Below, piece after piece: positions 46,385 to 59,752 of a stretch of DNA of 64,000 nucleotides. Within the stretch, counting starts at the first letter, position 1; every line of letters begins with the position of its first letter. The notes under the pieces were generated by a model. It worked only from the letters and a program-made list of their open reading frames with translations. It did no database searches and was not told the origin of the DNA. The stretch spans positions 496,001 through 560,000 of the forward strand of contig NW_025920104.1 in the NCBI RefSeq assembly GCF_902686445.1, given 5' to 3'. This DNA is from Sciurus carolinensis. Lineage: Eukaryota > Chordata > Mammalia > Rodentia > Sciuridae. A program made the position numbers and the translations under genes.

Positions 46385-47100
46385 AAAATAAGGAGAATTT
46401 GGAAGAAAGTGTCAGCTTTGCAACATGAAGAATGCAATAAAATCAGAGTATTTTCTGTCCTAATTAGTTAAAAGGGAGTTGTCATTGAATTTTTTCTCTG
46501 TCCACCTAGAGGCCAGATTGTAATAGAATGTGTTGTAATTTAGTTAAAGTATGTTCTTTAAGTATTGATCCAGAAATCAAAATAATATCCATGTAATGAT
46601 AAGCAAAAATATGTGGGAATAATTTTCAGAAAGGCTGAGGAACCTTATTCACAAACTGTTGATATAATGTGGGTCTACAGAACATACCTTGAGGAAGAGC
46701 TTACCACTGATATTTATCAGCAGGCTTATGATGATTGAAAACAGGAACTGTGAAGGCAAATTTTTCTTGATCATCAGGAAAGAGAGGAATAGTTTAAAAA
46801 TACAGTCTTTTAAGTCTACTAAATATAAAGAAAAATCTTGAGGAATTGAATTAGGATTAGGCAATCAATCCACATTGAAGTGGACCCACATATTGTATAC
46901 ATATATTAATTTCTCTTAAATCTTATAATAATCTTCTTTTCCCTGATATCTTGTTTGTGATAAAAATAGGTGTATTCTATGGACTGGTAGAAGTTTCAAT
47001 ATGTCCCAATTTTAACTGATCTTGAATGAGAGCCTGTGCAGCTGCCACCTTCTCCTTAGACAATGACCATTGTTCTATCTAGACAGTAGTGTTGTCCTTT
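46385..47100 (-). pseudogene. pol: Old ERV RT, palm and N-terminus
   Basis: Minus strand: SKEKVAAAQALIQDQLKLGH and later ETSTSP / NTPIFI at about 46960-47090 correspond to the RT start. LVDLKDCIF lies near 46800. The catalytic motif near 46590 reads YHYMDIILI, so one of the two paired aspartates has been lost. Stops and frame changes are frequent. ERV2 cuts the gene at 46384. Confidence 0.75.
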
Positions 47101-47359
47101 CACTTTAATGGTGGGTGTTCAATTCCACAGAGACCCCTATACAAAAGTTGACTCCATAGTCATTTGTAACTTGTGTAAGATGTCTTTGCCTCTTGTAGGA
47201 AAGTGAATAATCATAACGTATGAATTAATATGAGTAATAACTTATGGGTTGGAAGGAGTAAAGCATTGAAACCATAGAGACTTTTAGACACCTGTTTATT
47301 ATTTTCTTCAATGCCTCAGGTGATGATCCTCTGAAAGGGCCATGCATGAGGCCACTTTG

Positions 47360-47760
47360 AGACAGGTATCACTGTTACATCAGCACTGGTGTCTGATAAA
47401 CCAGTGATTGACTGCTCATTTAAACAAAGGGTTTTTTTTAAATCTATTTCTCAGTAATAGGCAAACATGATCCTACAATACTGGAACCAAATCCTGGATT
47501 TCCTCTTTCATTTAGGGGTCGTTGGACATTAATTTAAGGAATGACAATTAAATGAGTTATGGAGGATCCTTTGGGGGAAATTAAAGTCATATGAGATCAA
47601 ACTTGAATGTATATTACACCAGTGTAAACAGAATCATTCATTTCAAGAATTATAGATTTCCTTCTTTACCACTGTGAGAGCAGGGCAAAATTAAACCAAA
47701 GTTACCTTTTGGTAGAGGTCCTTGAGTTTGGGTAAGAATTTCATAAACTTTCCCAGAGAG
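47360..47760 (-). pseudogene. pro: Old ERV dUTPase end and protease
   Basis: Minus strand: the dUTPase segment QGPLPKGNFGLIL is at about 47680-47720 and the glycine-rich NPGFGSS further left. The protease active site, at 47367-47403, reads GLSDTSADVTVIP, so the canonical DTG is DTS. It is degenerate. Confidence 0.7.
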
Positions 47761-48090
47761 GCATATTTGAGCATTCTCACTAGTAATCAAATTTAATCCC
47801 TCTAGTAGCAGGAAAGTATTTGTGGAATGAGCTTCTGTTTGAACTGGAAACATCTGTGAAGGAGACATCTGCATCTGTAGATGGTTTCTCCTCCTTTGGC
47901 TTTGCTTCAGGAGGTGACCCATAATTGGGTTTCCAGACATATCTGTTTTAGATCTGCATTGATTAACCCAATGAAATCCTTTATGACAGATTAGACATTT
48001 CTGATTGGGCTGTTTTTGCAGCCCCCCCTTTTTTATCATTCAGTACTTTGGAAGATGACCAGGATTTTTACAACTGTAACAAAGATTATC
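47761..48090 (-). pseudogene. gag: Old ERV nucleocapsid and dUTPase start
   Basis: Minus strand: a first zinc knuckle CYSCKNPGHLPKY (last cysteine replaced) near 48045-48085 and a second CLICHKGFHWVNQC at about 47950-47995. A C-terminal gag stretch passes into the dUTPase start (LNLITSENAQICLSGKVYE). A 129-codon frame (47650-48039) spans this. Confidence 0.78.
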
Positions 48091-48110
48091 AAAGCCATGC
48101 CCATTCTGCG

Positions 48111-51100
48111 GAACTTGGGTGGGTGCATCCAAACTCTCTGGTCATGCAAGGGGTGAAGGGGAGTTGGAAAATAAAAATTTACAGACACAGATCTTGAAGA
48201 TTAAACTGGGATCAGGTGGAGCTCTGCTCTCTGATGGAGATGCAGATCTAAGGAGTTGTGCCAGCAATCTTTATTTATATATATCCAATTATCAGTTTAA
48301 AGACTATGAAATTCTTTATATTCAGGAAAGTTACAGAAATTAGGACAACCTATGTAGTTTTTCTGTGTTGCAATCCACAGTTGGAAAGGGCAATGATAGG
48401 AGCTTTGTGTAGCTCTCAAGAAAGTCCATTGTTAAATGTTACTATAAGGCAGGCAGAAACCTGGGAAGCAGAGTTGGTGAAATTTTGTGATTGTCTAGCA
48501 TAAGAATTTCTTCCTTTTCTGGAACTGTGTGCCTGAGATCAAGGTCAGAACTGATAGAAGTCTTGTACAGAGCCTGCTCATGCAAGGCATTGCCACAGTA
48601 GCTAAGCATCCTGTGTCCTTGCACAGAACCATTCCCAGGCTCTGGGCATGCCACAGCTGTTAGGTTATCAGAGATCCCCAATCTCAGTCACTGCTCTCCT
48701 ATCCTCTGTCACTGCTCTCCACAGGTGGGGTTGGCCCTCATGGTGCCTCTTGTTGCTAGGAATAAAAAAAAAAAAAACATTTGCATTAATTTCTCATTAA
48801 CAGTTACACAAACTTGGTATGTCACCACCAAGCACAGAGACTGCAGGTGGGAGCAGCACAGTTCCCTGGGTACATGAAGGGACAAACCCGCATGCCCTGA
48901 GTCCAAGACCTGTAGTATTTCCTTGTGCTACCTTACCTGCATGGGTTCCACCTGCCTCACAGCAGCTGGGTGCCCTGTCAATGCAAGCCAGGTCCACAAG
49001 CCCCGCCCTGAGTGAGAACTGAGATGCAGCTGTCTGCACTGTCTGCGCCAGATCCCTAGGGTCCAAGCCTGCATGGGAAGCTGCCAGATCAGTGCAAAAT
49101 TGCAGGCAGGTGGGAGGGGGTGAGTCCAGGTGAGAGCCGCCTCTCTGGGCCATGTGCTTCAGCACAGATGGCACATGGGAAAGGACCCTAAATCTGGAGC
49201 TTTGGCTGCTTGCTCTGGGAGAGGTGACAGCAAGCCAGTGCTCTTTCTTCTCAGTGCTGTTCAGGGGGTGGCAGGGTGGTGGTGGCCACCAGGAATGGCC
49301 AGGCAACTTGACCTCCTGTAGGGCAGCTGCTGCATCCCTGCCCACTATAGCATCAGGGTACAGGGCCCTCATTGGTTTGATACAGCATGGCCCACCCCAA
49401 AGTAGCGGGCTGGGAAGGTTTCAGGAACGCTCTCTGCCATGATCCGACACTAAAACCTGGGGTGTTGGTGTGAAGTGGTGGGCGGCAAAATTCTGCCCTG
49501 GCAGTGGTGGATGTTGGGTGCTGCTGGTGCTTCAACTACTATTGTTCTGGGAGCTCTTGGAAAGTCGGTGTGTGCTTGACACTGGTGCCACCAGGGCCAT
49601 GGACCTGTTTGTGGGCCAGGCATGGTGGATAGGGGTTGTGGTCACACACTGGGGTGCCACCCAAGTGGTGTAGGGTGGGTGTAGGCCAGGTGGGCTCTCC
49701 ATCTGGGGTGGGTTCTGGGGTGCAACATCGTGAGCTTCTGGGCCCCTGCCTTTTCCTCAGAGTCACCAGTTTAGGATGGAGCATCGTTAGGTCTGGAGGC
49801 TCTAGGTGGGTTAATGGGGTGTGCCTTTAATCCATGAGGCATCCATGAGAGGGAAACTGACCTAGTGAGTGTGTGCCATGTTGCTACTTTTTTTTCTTTA
49901 ATCAAATCCAAGAAAAACCTTTGAAGCTATGACCCCACCCTCTGCTCCTTCAAAGAATGCCAGAGACCCATCCCATTACTCTGATTAACTGTGTGTTGAT
50001 TAGTGTCTGAGTCTCAGCATTGCAGATTTGTTTTCTAAGGATGACTGATATTTGTGAACTTCAAATGTCAAGTGCCAGTCACAGTGACCCACACTTTCAG
50101 TCCTCTCTACTGTCCTCCTGTCCTCCATGTCCCCCAAGACTTGGTTCCCGATTTCAATGGGTGTTGTGTAATGCATGGAGTAAAACATTCAGTGTCTGCA
50201 GCTTTGCCAGTCCACTGTTTCTCCCTCTGTTGACATCTATTTAGAAAATAGAAGTGAGCAGTAAAATAGGGAAGGAGGATCTGTTGATTTCAAATGACCT
50301 TTTGAAAATGGAGATGCAATCTCTTGTGCAAGAGCTTTCCAACATATCTGAATTTCCCACCTAAACTTTACCAAGCCTGCCAGGTAGCATCTTCTTCCAC
50401 AGAAGTTTATTCTTAAAAAAATGTTAATGCTTCTCTTTAGTGGGGTGTTGGAAATGCATGAGTGAACTTGTTTTGCTGCTAGCTGCTTTAGAAAAATTAA
50501 CTGTAGAATATTCATTAACTGTATTCTGAATTGCTGCCACACTAAGAAACTACTTACTCTGGGTTTGATGGAAGTTGTTCGCATTAGCTCTTTCTGTGTC
50601 AGGTGAAAGTGATTTAGGTGAGTCAGGCAGTGATTTCCATTTGATAACATTTTAAAGGTCTGAACTCAATTATGGTCAGATAGTTTGACAACATAACTTT
50701 TAAATTAATGTGTTTCTTATGTTTTGTAGTCATTTTTCTCCTCAGGTTTCCATAAATGCCTCCTTTTGTGTTCTACTGCATGAAAACAAATTGCTCTACT
50801 TCTAGTTAACTCTCACATTACTTACAAAAAGTTTATTTCATGTATCTGTGATTTTTGCTTAATGACTTAGTCTGTGAGAAAAGAATTGAATCAATTTGTA
50901 AAATGGAACCTGAGGATTGAATAATTCACAGCTATTCTTGGATTCACCATAATTAAAGGAAAACTTTTTATACAAATTTTCCTGTATCAATTCAAGCTCC
51001 TTTTTAAGGTTTAAACATTTTCAAGTATATGTTATTGTTTTCCTCATGAACTTCTAAAGGAACACATGATTTCAACTTCATTAAATTATAGACAATAAAT

Positions 51101-51782
51101 GTGCATGTATTTTTCATGTTAACATTTTGCACTGTGAAGTAGTATTGAAATGTATAATTAACTTGAGGGAAATGATATTTACTGAGAATAACATGGATAT
51201 ACAACCAGTTTGTTCCTGGAAGTCATTTTTATGAACTATCTAGAAAGTATTTCCAGTGAATATTGTTTACACTTTTTCATTTTTTATGCTTGTTTTACCA
51301 GATTTCTAAGAAAAATTTGGATAATTTTAGAATGATAATCACTTGTATATTGGTTCAGTATGGTTCAATCATTTAAAGTTTTATTTATTCAATTAGGGTA
51401 ATTTTATTTTTAAACAATTGTAGATTTATATGGAGTTGTGTTAAGAAAAAGAGAGACATCCTCTTCTCACTTTACATAGAATCCTCCCCGGGTTTACACT
51501 GTGACATTAAAGATGATATAGCTCAGGTATAGATATTTTCCATCACAAATACGCCTCATGTTGACCTCTGAGCCACACCTATTTTCTCCTGCTGCCCTAC
51601 CCACTACTCACGAACACCATGAAGCCTTTTCTATTTTTATGAATTTATCACTTCAAGAATATTTTACAAACAGAAATATACTATGAAACCTTTACTGATT
51701 TAAAAAATATTGTAATTATTTGGTGATTCATTCAGTTTGTTGTGTATATTATAAGGGCTAACACATCTATAAGCATTCCACC
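48111..51782. other. Unassigned DNA with a G/C-rich block at 48800-49860
   Basis: The block is rich in G (tggtgggcggcaaaattctg, ggtgtagggtgggtgtaggcc) but poor in CpG. It carries a 191-codon minus-strand frame (48797-49372) without recognisable domain. It may be the 5' region or LTR of an element I cannot name. From about 50000 the sequence is ordinary A/T-rich DNA with nothing recognised. A chance octamer at 48779-48786 has no leader nearby. Confidence 0.4.
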
Positions 51783-52044
51783 TGAAAGCACCCAGAAACC
51801 ACTTCTGATTTGGGAACTCACCCAAGAGATTTTATAAAGTGAACAGGCAGAGTGACTGACCACAAGGGTGAGAGAGAGAGAAATGGCAGAGAAACTATTC
51901 TTAGGTAGTGGAATTTCATGGGCTAATAAGAACCTGACAAGCAACTGATGAGAAAATTTGAGGGCTAACAATCTAGGTTGTAAATTGGTATGGAGGAGCA
52001 GAATAATGGTGGCAGCAAAATGGCAGATCTGATGCCAATATTCA
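51783..52044 (-). repeat. 3' LTR of ERV copy B
   Basis: Starts tgaaagcacccagaaacc and ends gatgccaatattca, beside acccttttgtttttag (polypurine tract on the minus strand). Shares gagattttataaagtg, attcttaggtagtgg and gcaaaatggcagatct with the right LTR. Confidence 0.75.
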
Positions 52045-55000
52045 ACCCTTTTGTTTTTAGAGATACCAGGGGTGAGACAATGGTCCTTCTTCTGTAGCTT
52101 CTTCCTGCTGATTAGAGGTGCAGAGTCTCATTCCCGTAAAAACGGAATTAGGAAGGGCTTTAGGTGGGAGCAGAGTTTTTGGAGTCAGAGCTGTCAATAA
52201 TGAATTGCAGGTATTGCCTTTGGGTGTCAGGGGCTGGCAGTCTTGTAGGAGAACCAGTTGATTGACTGGTTGGTGATCTTTTGTATCTGATCTTGTAGGA
52301 ACTTCTGTAGGCAATTTAGCAGGCATGGTCCTATTTAGAAACATCTGTAGGCCTTTAAATGACCAAAAATTTCTGACTCTAGGTGTTTCTCCTGATAGTT
52401 ATCAGACACTCCGGCCTGCCTAAGAATCTCTTTTGTAGTCTCCAGTCTTACTTATTCTTCGGGTTAACACAAGTGTACATATTAAGATACATTTGATTAT
52501 TGTTTCTTCTTTTAAATGCCCAGGAATGGTTATGTTTTGGTTTTAACTGTTTTGCTAGGTGTTCAAGATCAAGCTGGTCAAACAGACTCTGTTCCTATTG
52601 CTGTTAAGGTTCAACTGAGTTCCCACAGGGGACACTCATGGAGAATTTTAGAGCAGCTTATTAACTCCTTTAGTGCCATTTGCTAGGTAGGATCTCCTTG
52701 ATGAAGTGACTTCCTTTGGAAGCATTGGGGATGTCTCCCTTTTCAATTACCCTTTTCTTTGCAGCAGGTGCACTGATTGGTTTTTAATCCTCTAGTGGTC
52801 ACATTAATTTCCCTGATTGGGAGGTCATGTTACCCAGAGTTACAAAGCCGCTTAGAGAAGTTTTCCCTTTCCCTGGATTCAGGCTGACTCAGAGGGCAAG
52901 AGTCAAATACTGGTTTTCTTGGCACCTGTATTTTAATGTCAATCACTAAGTTTGATCTTAAATATCGAGCAAGTCAGTCTCACAAGTCATAAAGTAAGAG
53001 TACTAGGCTTTAACTTCAATGTTTATGACTTTACAGCCATTTACCCCCTTTACTTAATTGGGGTCTATATTACTTGTACTATGGGTGATGACTTATTATC
53101 TCCAGATTTTTTGTTCTTGATGCAATATTTCTTGAAAACATTAATCAGGCAACAATTATAGAGTTTACAAGAAAAATAAAAAATGGAATTAACAACAATA
53201 TTTAGTTTGAGAAATTGGTATCTTGAATTTTGGGTGAGCTACGTAGTATATTCCATTTGAGATCACAGTAACTCTACAATAAAAAACAATCTTTTCAATA
53301 TAATTTTAGATGAGCTGAAGTCTGGTTATTTTGGAGCTACATTCTGATAGTAAGGTGGGAGGAAGAACCTTATCTCAGGTAAGATGGGGTTCTTCACAAA
53401 TCTTAGGTAAAGTGTTCTAGTACTGTAGCTCCTCTTTACACATCATTTTACAAAGTTTACATATATTGTTTCCAGAATCTACATGAACGTTAACTAACAT
53501 AAAGACATTACATCCCAAACAAATATCAAGGAGAGGCTGAGAGAGCTTTTAACTTTCCTTATGTGTGGCAAAATGTTTTTTGTGAATTCATGTTTCATGA
53601 TATTAACCTTGAAATAAATCAGGCTCTTGGTAACTTTTAGAAATACATTTACATTTAATTTTTTTATCTCAGTGTCAAAAGTAACATAATTTTTTCATAT
53701 ACCCTATTGATAACAGGTCCTGCTATAGAATATTAAATGATATAAATAAGATCACAATAAATTTACTATTCTTATATGTTTAAAATTACCTTTACAGAGA
53801 AGTTTAGACTGGAGAACAACAGCTTTATAAATTTTCTGCTTTAAAGATGTGTATACCTGGAAGATATGAACACATTTAATATACAAATAAGAGTGACCAT
53901 TCCACAATTACCTTGATATTTTTAAGTTAATAATGTTTCGCTTTTAGAGAAAATTTTAGACTTTGAAATGCAGTATAATAATCCAGCAGTTGTTTAACCA
54001 TAATTGCATAAATCCTAAGTTTTAAGACCAATTTTCCTAAAGAATAAAACTTAACAGACACAATGTTAAGAGTACATTAGTGTTTTTAAAAAATCCTTGT
54101 GATTTTAACATACAGATTTAACATTGGTTTATATTAACCCATTAATATTTGATCTTAGGGAAAAACCCTAAATAGTTTTAACTGATTGTCTCACATACAT
54201 CTAACCAAATTAGTTGCACACAAACTTGTTGAAATTTGCCCTTTACTTACACACAGACTTCCTTAGCACTTACTTAGACCCTCATGTATTTCATCACACA
54301 GAGATTTTCTCACCCAGAAATTTTTTTCTTCTTGTAAATATATTTCCATACTTAAAACATTTTACTTTCTTTCTTATCTGTTGACTCCTTTTTGTTCACA
54401 TTTTGAAACATCTCTTATGAAGTTCATGAATTTAGATAAACTACTCCATTTTAATAAGATAAAATATTTTATATTATTTATAGTACTCTAATTGAAACAC
54501 AGTTGAACCTTTGGATCCCCTTTGTATATAGAATTATACCTGTTAGGACTTAACTCCTAGTATCCTTGTTTTTAGTGATGACACAAAGCAATTATAAACC
54601 CTTTTTATTTACCATGTTATCCCATGGAATTTAAAGAGTTAGGAGTACTCAATGATATTTAAGTTAGCATTTTACCTGTGTAAATTAATCAAATGTCTCT
54701 TACAAACACATTGGAGTAATCCGAAATGTGTCCAATCTAATTATTTTACTGCAAAACCAAAATATCAGACAAGTGTATTGAACAGTATTTACCATCTCTT
54801 TTCTGTTGAATAACAGTCCTAAAAACAATGGATTAGACATTATATAAACCTCAATATTTTATTAGTTTTACCACCTAGACAGACTTGTTTGTTAAGTAAT
54901 TTTAAAGATATTTTACCTTCATTTGTTCACCCAATTTAAATTAAACCTTTTAAAATCACATAAATTAAAGGTATTTGGATCCATTTTCTAAATTTTAATT

Positions 55001-56785
55001 ATATGAGTACTCGTTACTTCTGTCAATTTTGATATCAGGTGCATAATATTTTAATGCACTATATAGACAGACAACACAATATCAGACAAAACAATATGTA
55101 CATAACAAAACAAAGTTCTTGTAGTTTTTTGTAGGTTAATCTCTATTGAAATATTAAAAATGTTTTAAAAAATAAATTTTGGAATTGAATAAAAAATAGA
55201 ACTGATCAGAAAATCCTTAACCTAGGAATGGAAGATCAAAATTGTGAGCTCGAAAAATAAACCATTTAAGGAAAAACAAAAGTCCTAAAAAAAAAAAAGT
55301 TAATGGCCATTAATTATAGTATAATACTGTGAACAAGACAGGCAGAAGTGGGAAGAGAGGGAGAGAGAGAGGAAGATGGAGAAAAAGAAAGTCTTAAAAT
55401 CATTTTTCTGTGTTTCTGTACAAAAGTTTAAAACTGACAATTTTTTTTCCTTCAGTCTTAGTTCAGGCCCCTGCTGAGCCTGCTAGCTTACATTCCATTG
55501 TAAGGGAAATGCCTGCATAGGGATTTTTAATCCTTTTTGTGTTCTTAGCTTGGGTTAGCTGAAGTGGTGAGGGCTATTGCCAAATCCTTGAGGCAACATT
55601 TTGTAGGCAAATTGAGATCCAGTATCTGGTACCTTAAAGGTAAATAGAAATCATGATTGTGAGTCTAGAGTACACAGAAAAAGGCATCTTTTAAATTTAA
55701 CATCATAAGACTAGGTAAGATACTGAAATTTCATAATGAATTTTGCAGAGTTGGAGGTGAAGTGCCTAGCTGCTTGTCTATCTGAGAAAGATTGGAGAGT
55801 AAGAAAGTAAAATGAACTCTGATCACTCCCTCCACACCATCCACCTCCCATAGGGTAGCTGAAACATGTGCTTAAGAATTCATTGCAGGAGGAGTGGGTG
55901 GACAGGGCAGAAGTTAAAATAGAGTGGGGCAAAGGAGAGAGAGGAGCAGGGTCCAGAGGGGACTCTGCTGCAGGAGAACAGTATGGGAGTAGAATATTAG
56001 CTGGGTCAAAGTTGGGGAAGGAGGAGGTATCAGGAGGGGAGAAGAAGCCAAAAGAAGGTGTTCAGGCTTGCAGGAAGAGCAAAGACTCACAGAATTGGTA
56101 TGCCATTAAGTGATCATTTTGATTGATTTTCTGAAGGATCCTGTGGCCATATATCTTTACACAAGTGAAAAAGTTTTGGTGGCTTTAGGCCAGGTGAAGA
56201 GGTTTAAGATTATCTAGTAGACACCTCAGGGGTGAATCTGCTGGATTGGGGACACAGATCCCATTTTTGAGACTGATAAATAGATGAGTTAGCATCTAAG
56301 TCAACCGGAGGTCACAGACTAGTTGAGTGGAGATGAGGAGGCAGCACAATGATGGGAGTTTTCACCCCTGTCAGTGTGTGCCAGGCAAAAGTCAAGGGGG
56401 TAAGGACCTGGTGGCAGAAATTTTGACATGAAAACTAATGTGGAGACTCAATTCACAGAGGGAATCTCCATCATAAAAATCAGGGATCCACCCATCAGAT
56501 AAAGTCAACTAAGGAGGCCAGCCATAATTGTAAAAGTCATGGCTGGGAGAACCCCCACTCCTCAACTGCCCCAAGGGCACTAGATGACCAATGGTCACAT
56601 CTCAGGTCAGCAGAGGGGTGTTAAAGTCAACCTATGAGAAATGTACCAAACTGAAGCTGGGGGTGGATGTGCAACAAGTGTCAGGGTGAATGGAAGGTGA
56701 GACCAGCATCAGAGGGTCTGGGCAACAGATGGGATTCCACTCACTTAAGTGGCAGTAGAAGGGCCCACAGAAATCATGGCACAAA

Positions 56786-57002
56786 TGAAAGCACCCAGAA
56801 AACATTCCTGATGTGGAAACTCGCACAAGAGATTTTATTAAGCAGACAGGCAGAGTATCTGCACACAAGGGTGAGAGACAGAGAGAATGGCTGGAGAGCT
56901 ATTCTTAGGTAGTAGAATTTTGTGGGCTAATAACTATCCAGGGTGTAAAATGGTGGGGAAAAGAATAATGGCAGCAAAATGGCAGATCTTATGCCAATAC
57001 CA
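56786..57002 (-). repeat. 5' LTR of ERV copy B, with internal deletion
   Basis: Starts tgaaagcacccagaaaac and ends atgccaatacca. About 45 bases present in the left LTR after ggctaataa are missing here. Confidence 0.72.
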
Positions 57003-57769
57003 TCTATAAACAACTGAATACAACCCAGCAGGAAAAGGGAGGAGGGAAACACAGGCCATATAATCCTCACAGGTGAGAGGGAAAACAGGAAGCTGAAGTA
57101 CATAGCTGTTATAATTTTCTTATATGAAGGGTCAACAAACATGTTCCTTAAAGAACCAGACAGCAAAGAGCTAGTTTTGCAGGCTCCATGGTCTCTTTCA
57201 CAACTGCTCAAATCTTCTCATAGAACTGGAAAAGAATCTCAGTCAAGATGTAAACAAATCAGTGATGTACTGCAAATAAAATTTTAACTGGAGAAACAGA
57301 AGAGAGGCAGAGGGTGGGGACACTGTTGGATTTGCCTCTAGGGCAGTAGTTTCAGTAGAGTAACAGTAGCAGTAACAAAAGAAGTAGAAAAGAAGTAGTA
57401 ATTGTGATTTCCACAAGCTTTTTAGAACAAAACCCCATTCTTGTAGGAAAGAAGAGGGAACAAGATATGAAAGGGCAGTGAGGAATGCATGGCTCAGAAC
57501 TGAGGCAGAGGCAAAATTTAAATTGAGGTCTGGGAGACTGTAGCCTGTGATTTCATCCATACCTTTCTTGCCTCTAAAATATTCACCTCATTATGCAGGG
57601 AATTGGAAACTGGAAGGCTGTTCACCTGTCACCTACTCAGACATACTGAGATTTTGCAGAAGGAGACAGAGTCATGGAAGGCTAAGAGGCTTTCTAAAAA
57701 ACAATTGTTGAAAGCAAAATAAAATCTATCTCTTGGTTCCTGTGCACCACTACTATACATGCTTCCAGT
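57003..57769. other. Intergenic, nothing recognised
   Basis: No supported gene or repeat. Confidence 0.4.
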
Positions 57770-58020
57770 AATAAGAGCAGCAAATATGGCACCTGCACAG
57801 CACTTACGATGTCCTTTCGATATCTCATTTATTCTTCATAACAGCCCTATAATAGAGAAAAATTGACTTCTCTGATCTCATACTACATGTAAGAAATGAA
57901 GCCCAAAACAATAACTGATTTGCCAAAGATTATACAAACAAGAGAAGGTGGAGCTGAGATGTGAACCCTAGTTTGTTGTCTGAGCCCAGGTTCTGCATTA
58001 CCAGACTGTACTGACTGTGG
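57770..58020 (+). repeat. MIR SINE
   Basis: gcacctgcacagcacttacg, tctcatttattcttcataac agccctataa, gaaatgaagcccaaaac, aggtggagctgagatgtgaac and the closing ggttctgcattaccagact follow the order of the mammalian-wide MIR consensus. Confidence 0.7.
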
Positions 58021-59671
58021 ATTCCTGTTTACTTCACTGCACTTCAGGGATTGAGGGAGTTGCATTACATCCCTATGGAGTATGCAGAAGTCTCTGCAGT
58101 TTTTAAATAGTGATATGCTGAACTTGGAGTGCACAGCATCAAACAGGAATTAAGCAGTGAATATGCTGTCACCATAATAATCATCTAAGGTCTTAAAGCT
58201 CTTAATACACTGCCTGCCCCCAAAACAGGTACATATACTTTCTACAGGAGTCCCATTTTAGGAACCATCTAGTCTTTTGGAATCAAATGTTTTCTAATAG
58301 TGTTAGCAGGTGTCATGTTTCTCCACCCATTACCATTCTCTAAGGTCTTGAATAACTGGAAATTGACAAAGAGTTTTAAGTAATAATAATTCACAGATTC
58401 TGTGCCCCCTTACACAATTTCCTGAAGTTATAATAGTTTGTAAAATCAACACTGGACACCTGACCAGAAGGCTGTTGTGAGAGAGTCAAGGCAGAGAATT
58501 TTCATGGCCACAAGGTTCCTTTGATCTGCCTGTCCACTCAACTTCAACACTCCATTTCTTCACTAATACCCAGTAACCTGAAATTTGCATATTTCAATAA
58601 TGTTCTATAAATGGAATCAGCAGCAAGTTCTTTTAGTAGTGACAATGATATATTACTAAGAGAAATGCTTTGAAAATAAATTTAGTTCTATTCACAAAAT
58701 ATTTCAACCTTGCCTACCATTTATAGGATAGTTAACTAATCTTAGATTTTTATTACTTCCCCTACTCCCTTCAAGATGTGGAACCTTTAACAGTAGTAAA
58801 GACACAATTACAATAAGGAAGTTTGTGCCCCCAGGAGCTATAAACAGGCAAGTTGGCCAACCACATTGGTTTGCTAATGGACTAAGAAAACATTCACTGT
58901 AAAATCTGAGGCAATCTAGAATGAACTAGACTGAGCTGGTGACCCTACACTCACACACACAACCTCTAGACATATGGTCTAAACAGTCTTTCTTTCCTTC
59001 TTATATCTTTTTTGGTGGTATATGTATCCTTTAACGCCAGCAGAAATTTCTAATAGAAACAATTCACAGTAAAGGAACAAAACTAGGAGACAAAGGAGAT
59101 AGATCCCAAGCATAAATCATATTTCCTAAACATTTTCTATAGGTAAAAATGTTAAAAGGGGTAAGGGTATGTAAGAAACAAGTTTCAGCTTGTTTATTTT
59201 CCACCTGAAACTACTCTACTTTGAGACAAAAACATAGATTTTCATTTCTCTGATGTGAAATAATTAATTTCAATACAAATCATAAACTAAAAATCAATAT
59301 TATTGTACTTGAGACACAGCAAGAATCAAATAATTTTACACTGTAATAGGTTTTAAAATATGGGAACAACATTATTTATTTAATTATCAAATTAAAACTA
59401 TCACATCTAATTATAAAAGTCCAAAGTGAAATCAAATGAGTGTAGTTGTTTTCTGATGCATACATGTGCATCTGTGCAGTCACACACACTTACAGGTAGA
59501 TTACATAGCTTTAGCATGCTAGCATGAGACACATGTGGAGGACACAGAGGGCAAAACATTAGTTGTTTCACTTTTGAGGTTAATGTGTAAGGCCAGGAAA
59601 GGAAGCAAAGAGAAGGTAAGGTTCTCACTCCCTTTTCCATACCAAGAATACCAAGGAACATACCAGGAATT
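58021..59671. other. Intergenic, nothing recognised
   Basis: A/T-rich. The octamer-like atttgcat at 58583-58590 has no leader or V sequence downstream and is taken as chance. Confidence 0.4.
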
Positions 59672-59752
59672 TTCCATGAACCTGTGATCCTTCTGCCTCA
59701 GCCTCCTGAGGCACAGGAAATATAGATGTGTACCGCTGTACCTGGATCAGGT
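59672..59752 (-). repeat. B1-type SINE fragment, minus strand
   Basis: cctgtgatccttctgcctcagcctcctgag, tagatgtgtaccgctgtacctgg is the reverse complement of a 7SL-derived SINE left end. Confidence 0.55.

Larger units (their letters stand above)
42217..48110 (-). mobile_element. Old class II ERV relic, interrupted by ERV2
   Basis: On the minus strand, from right to left: two zinc knuckles, dUTPase, protease, RT N-terminus, RT catalytic region, then (after the ERV2 insertion) the RT connection segment. No LTR was found. It is far more decayed than ERV1 or ERV2 and carries many stops, so it is an older, separate integration. ERV2 landed in its RT region, shown by the 6-bp duplication GTAAAT on both sides. 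Left and right limits are approximate. Confidence 0.8.
51783..57002 (-). mobile_element. Class I ERV, histidine-primer-like (copy B)
   Basis: LTRs at 51783-52044 and 56786-57002 flank about 4.7 kb. Internal sequence at 52048-52920 aligns with copy A (5060-5970), e.g. agcaggtgcactgattgg and tctccttgatgaagtgac. About 2.1 kb of A/T-rich DNA (52925-55050) has no counterpart in copy A. The primer-site position (56766-56784) is a decayed form of the tRNA-His-like site of copy A. No coding frame survives. I could not find a convincing target duplication. Confidence 0.75.

Noticed and set aside
48779..48786. ATTTGCAT octamer
   Set aside because: No leader ATG or V exon follows within the usual distance; eight-base matches occur by chance. 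The same applies to 58583-58590.
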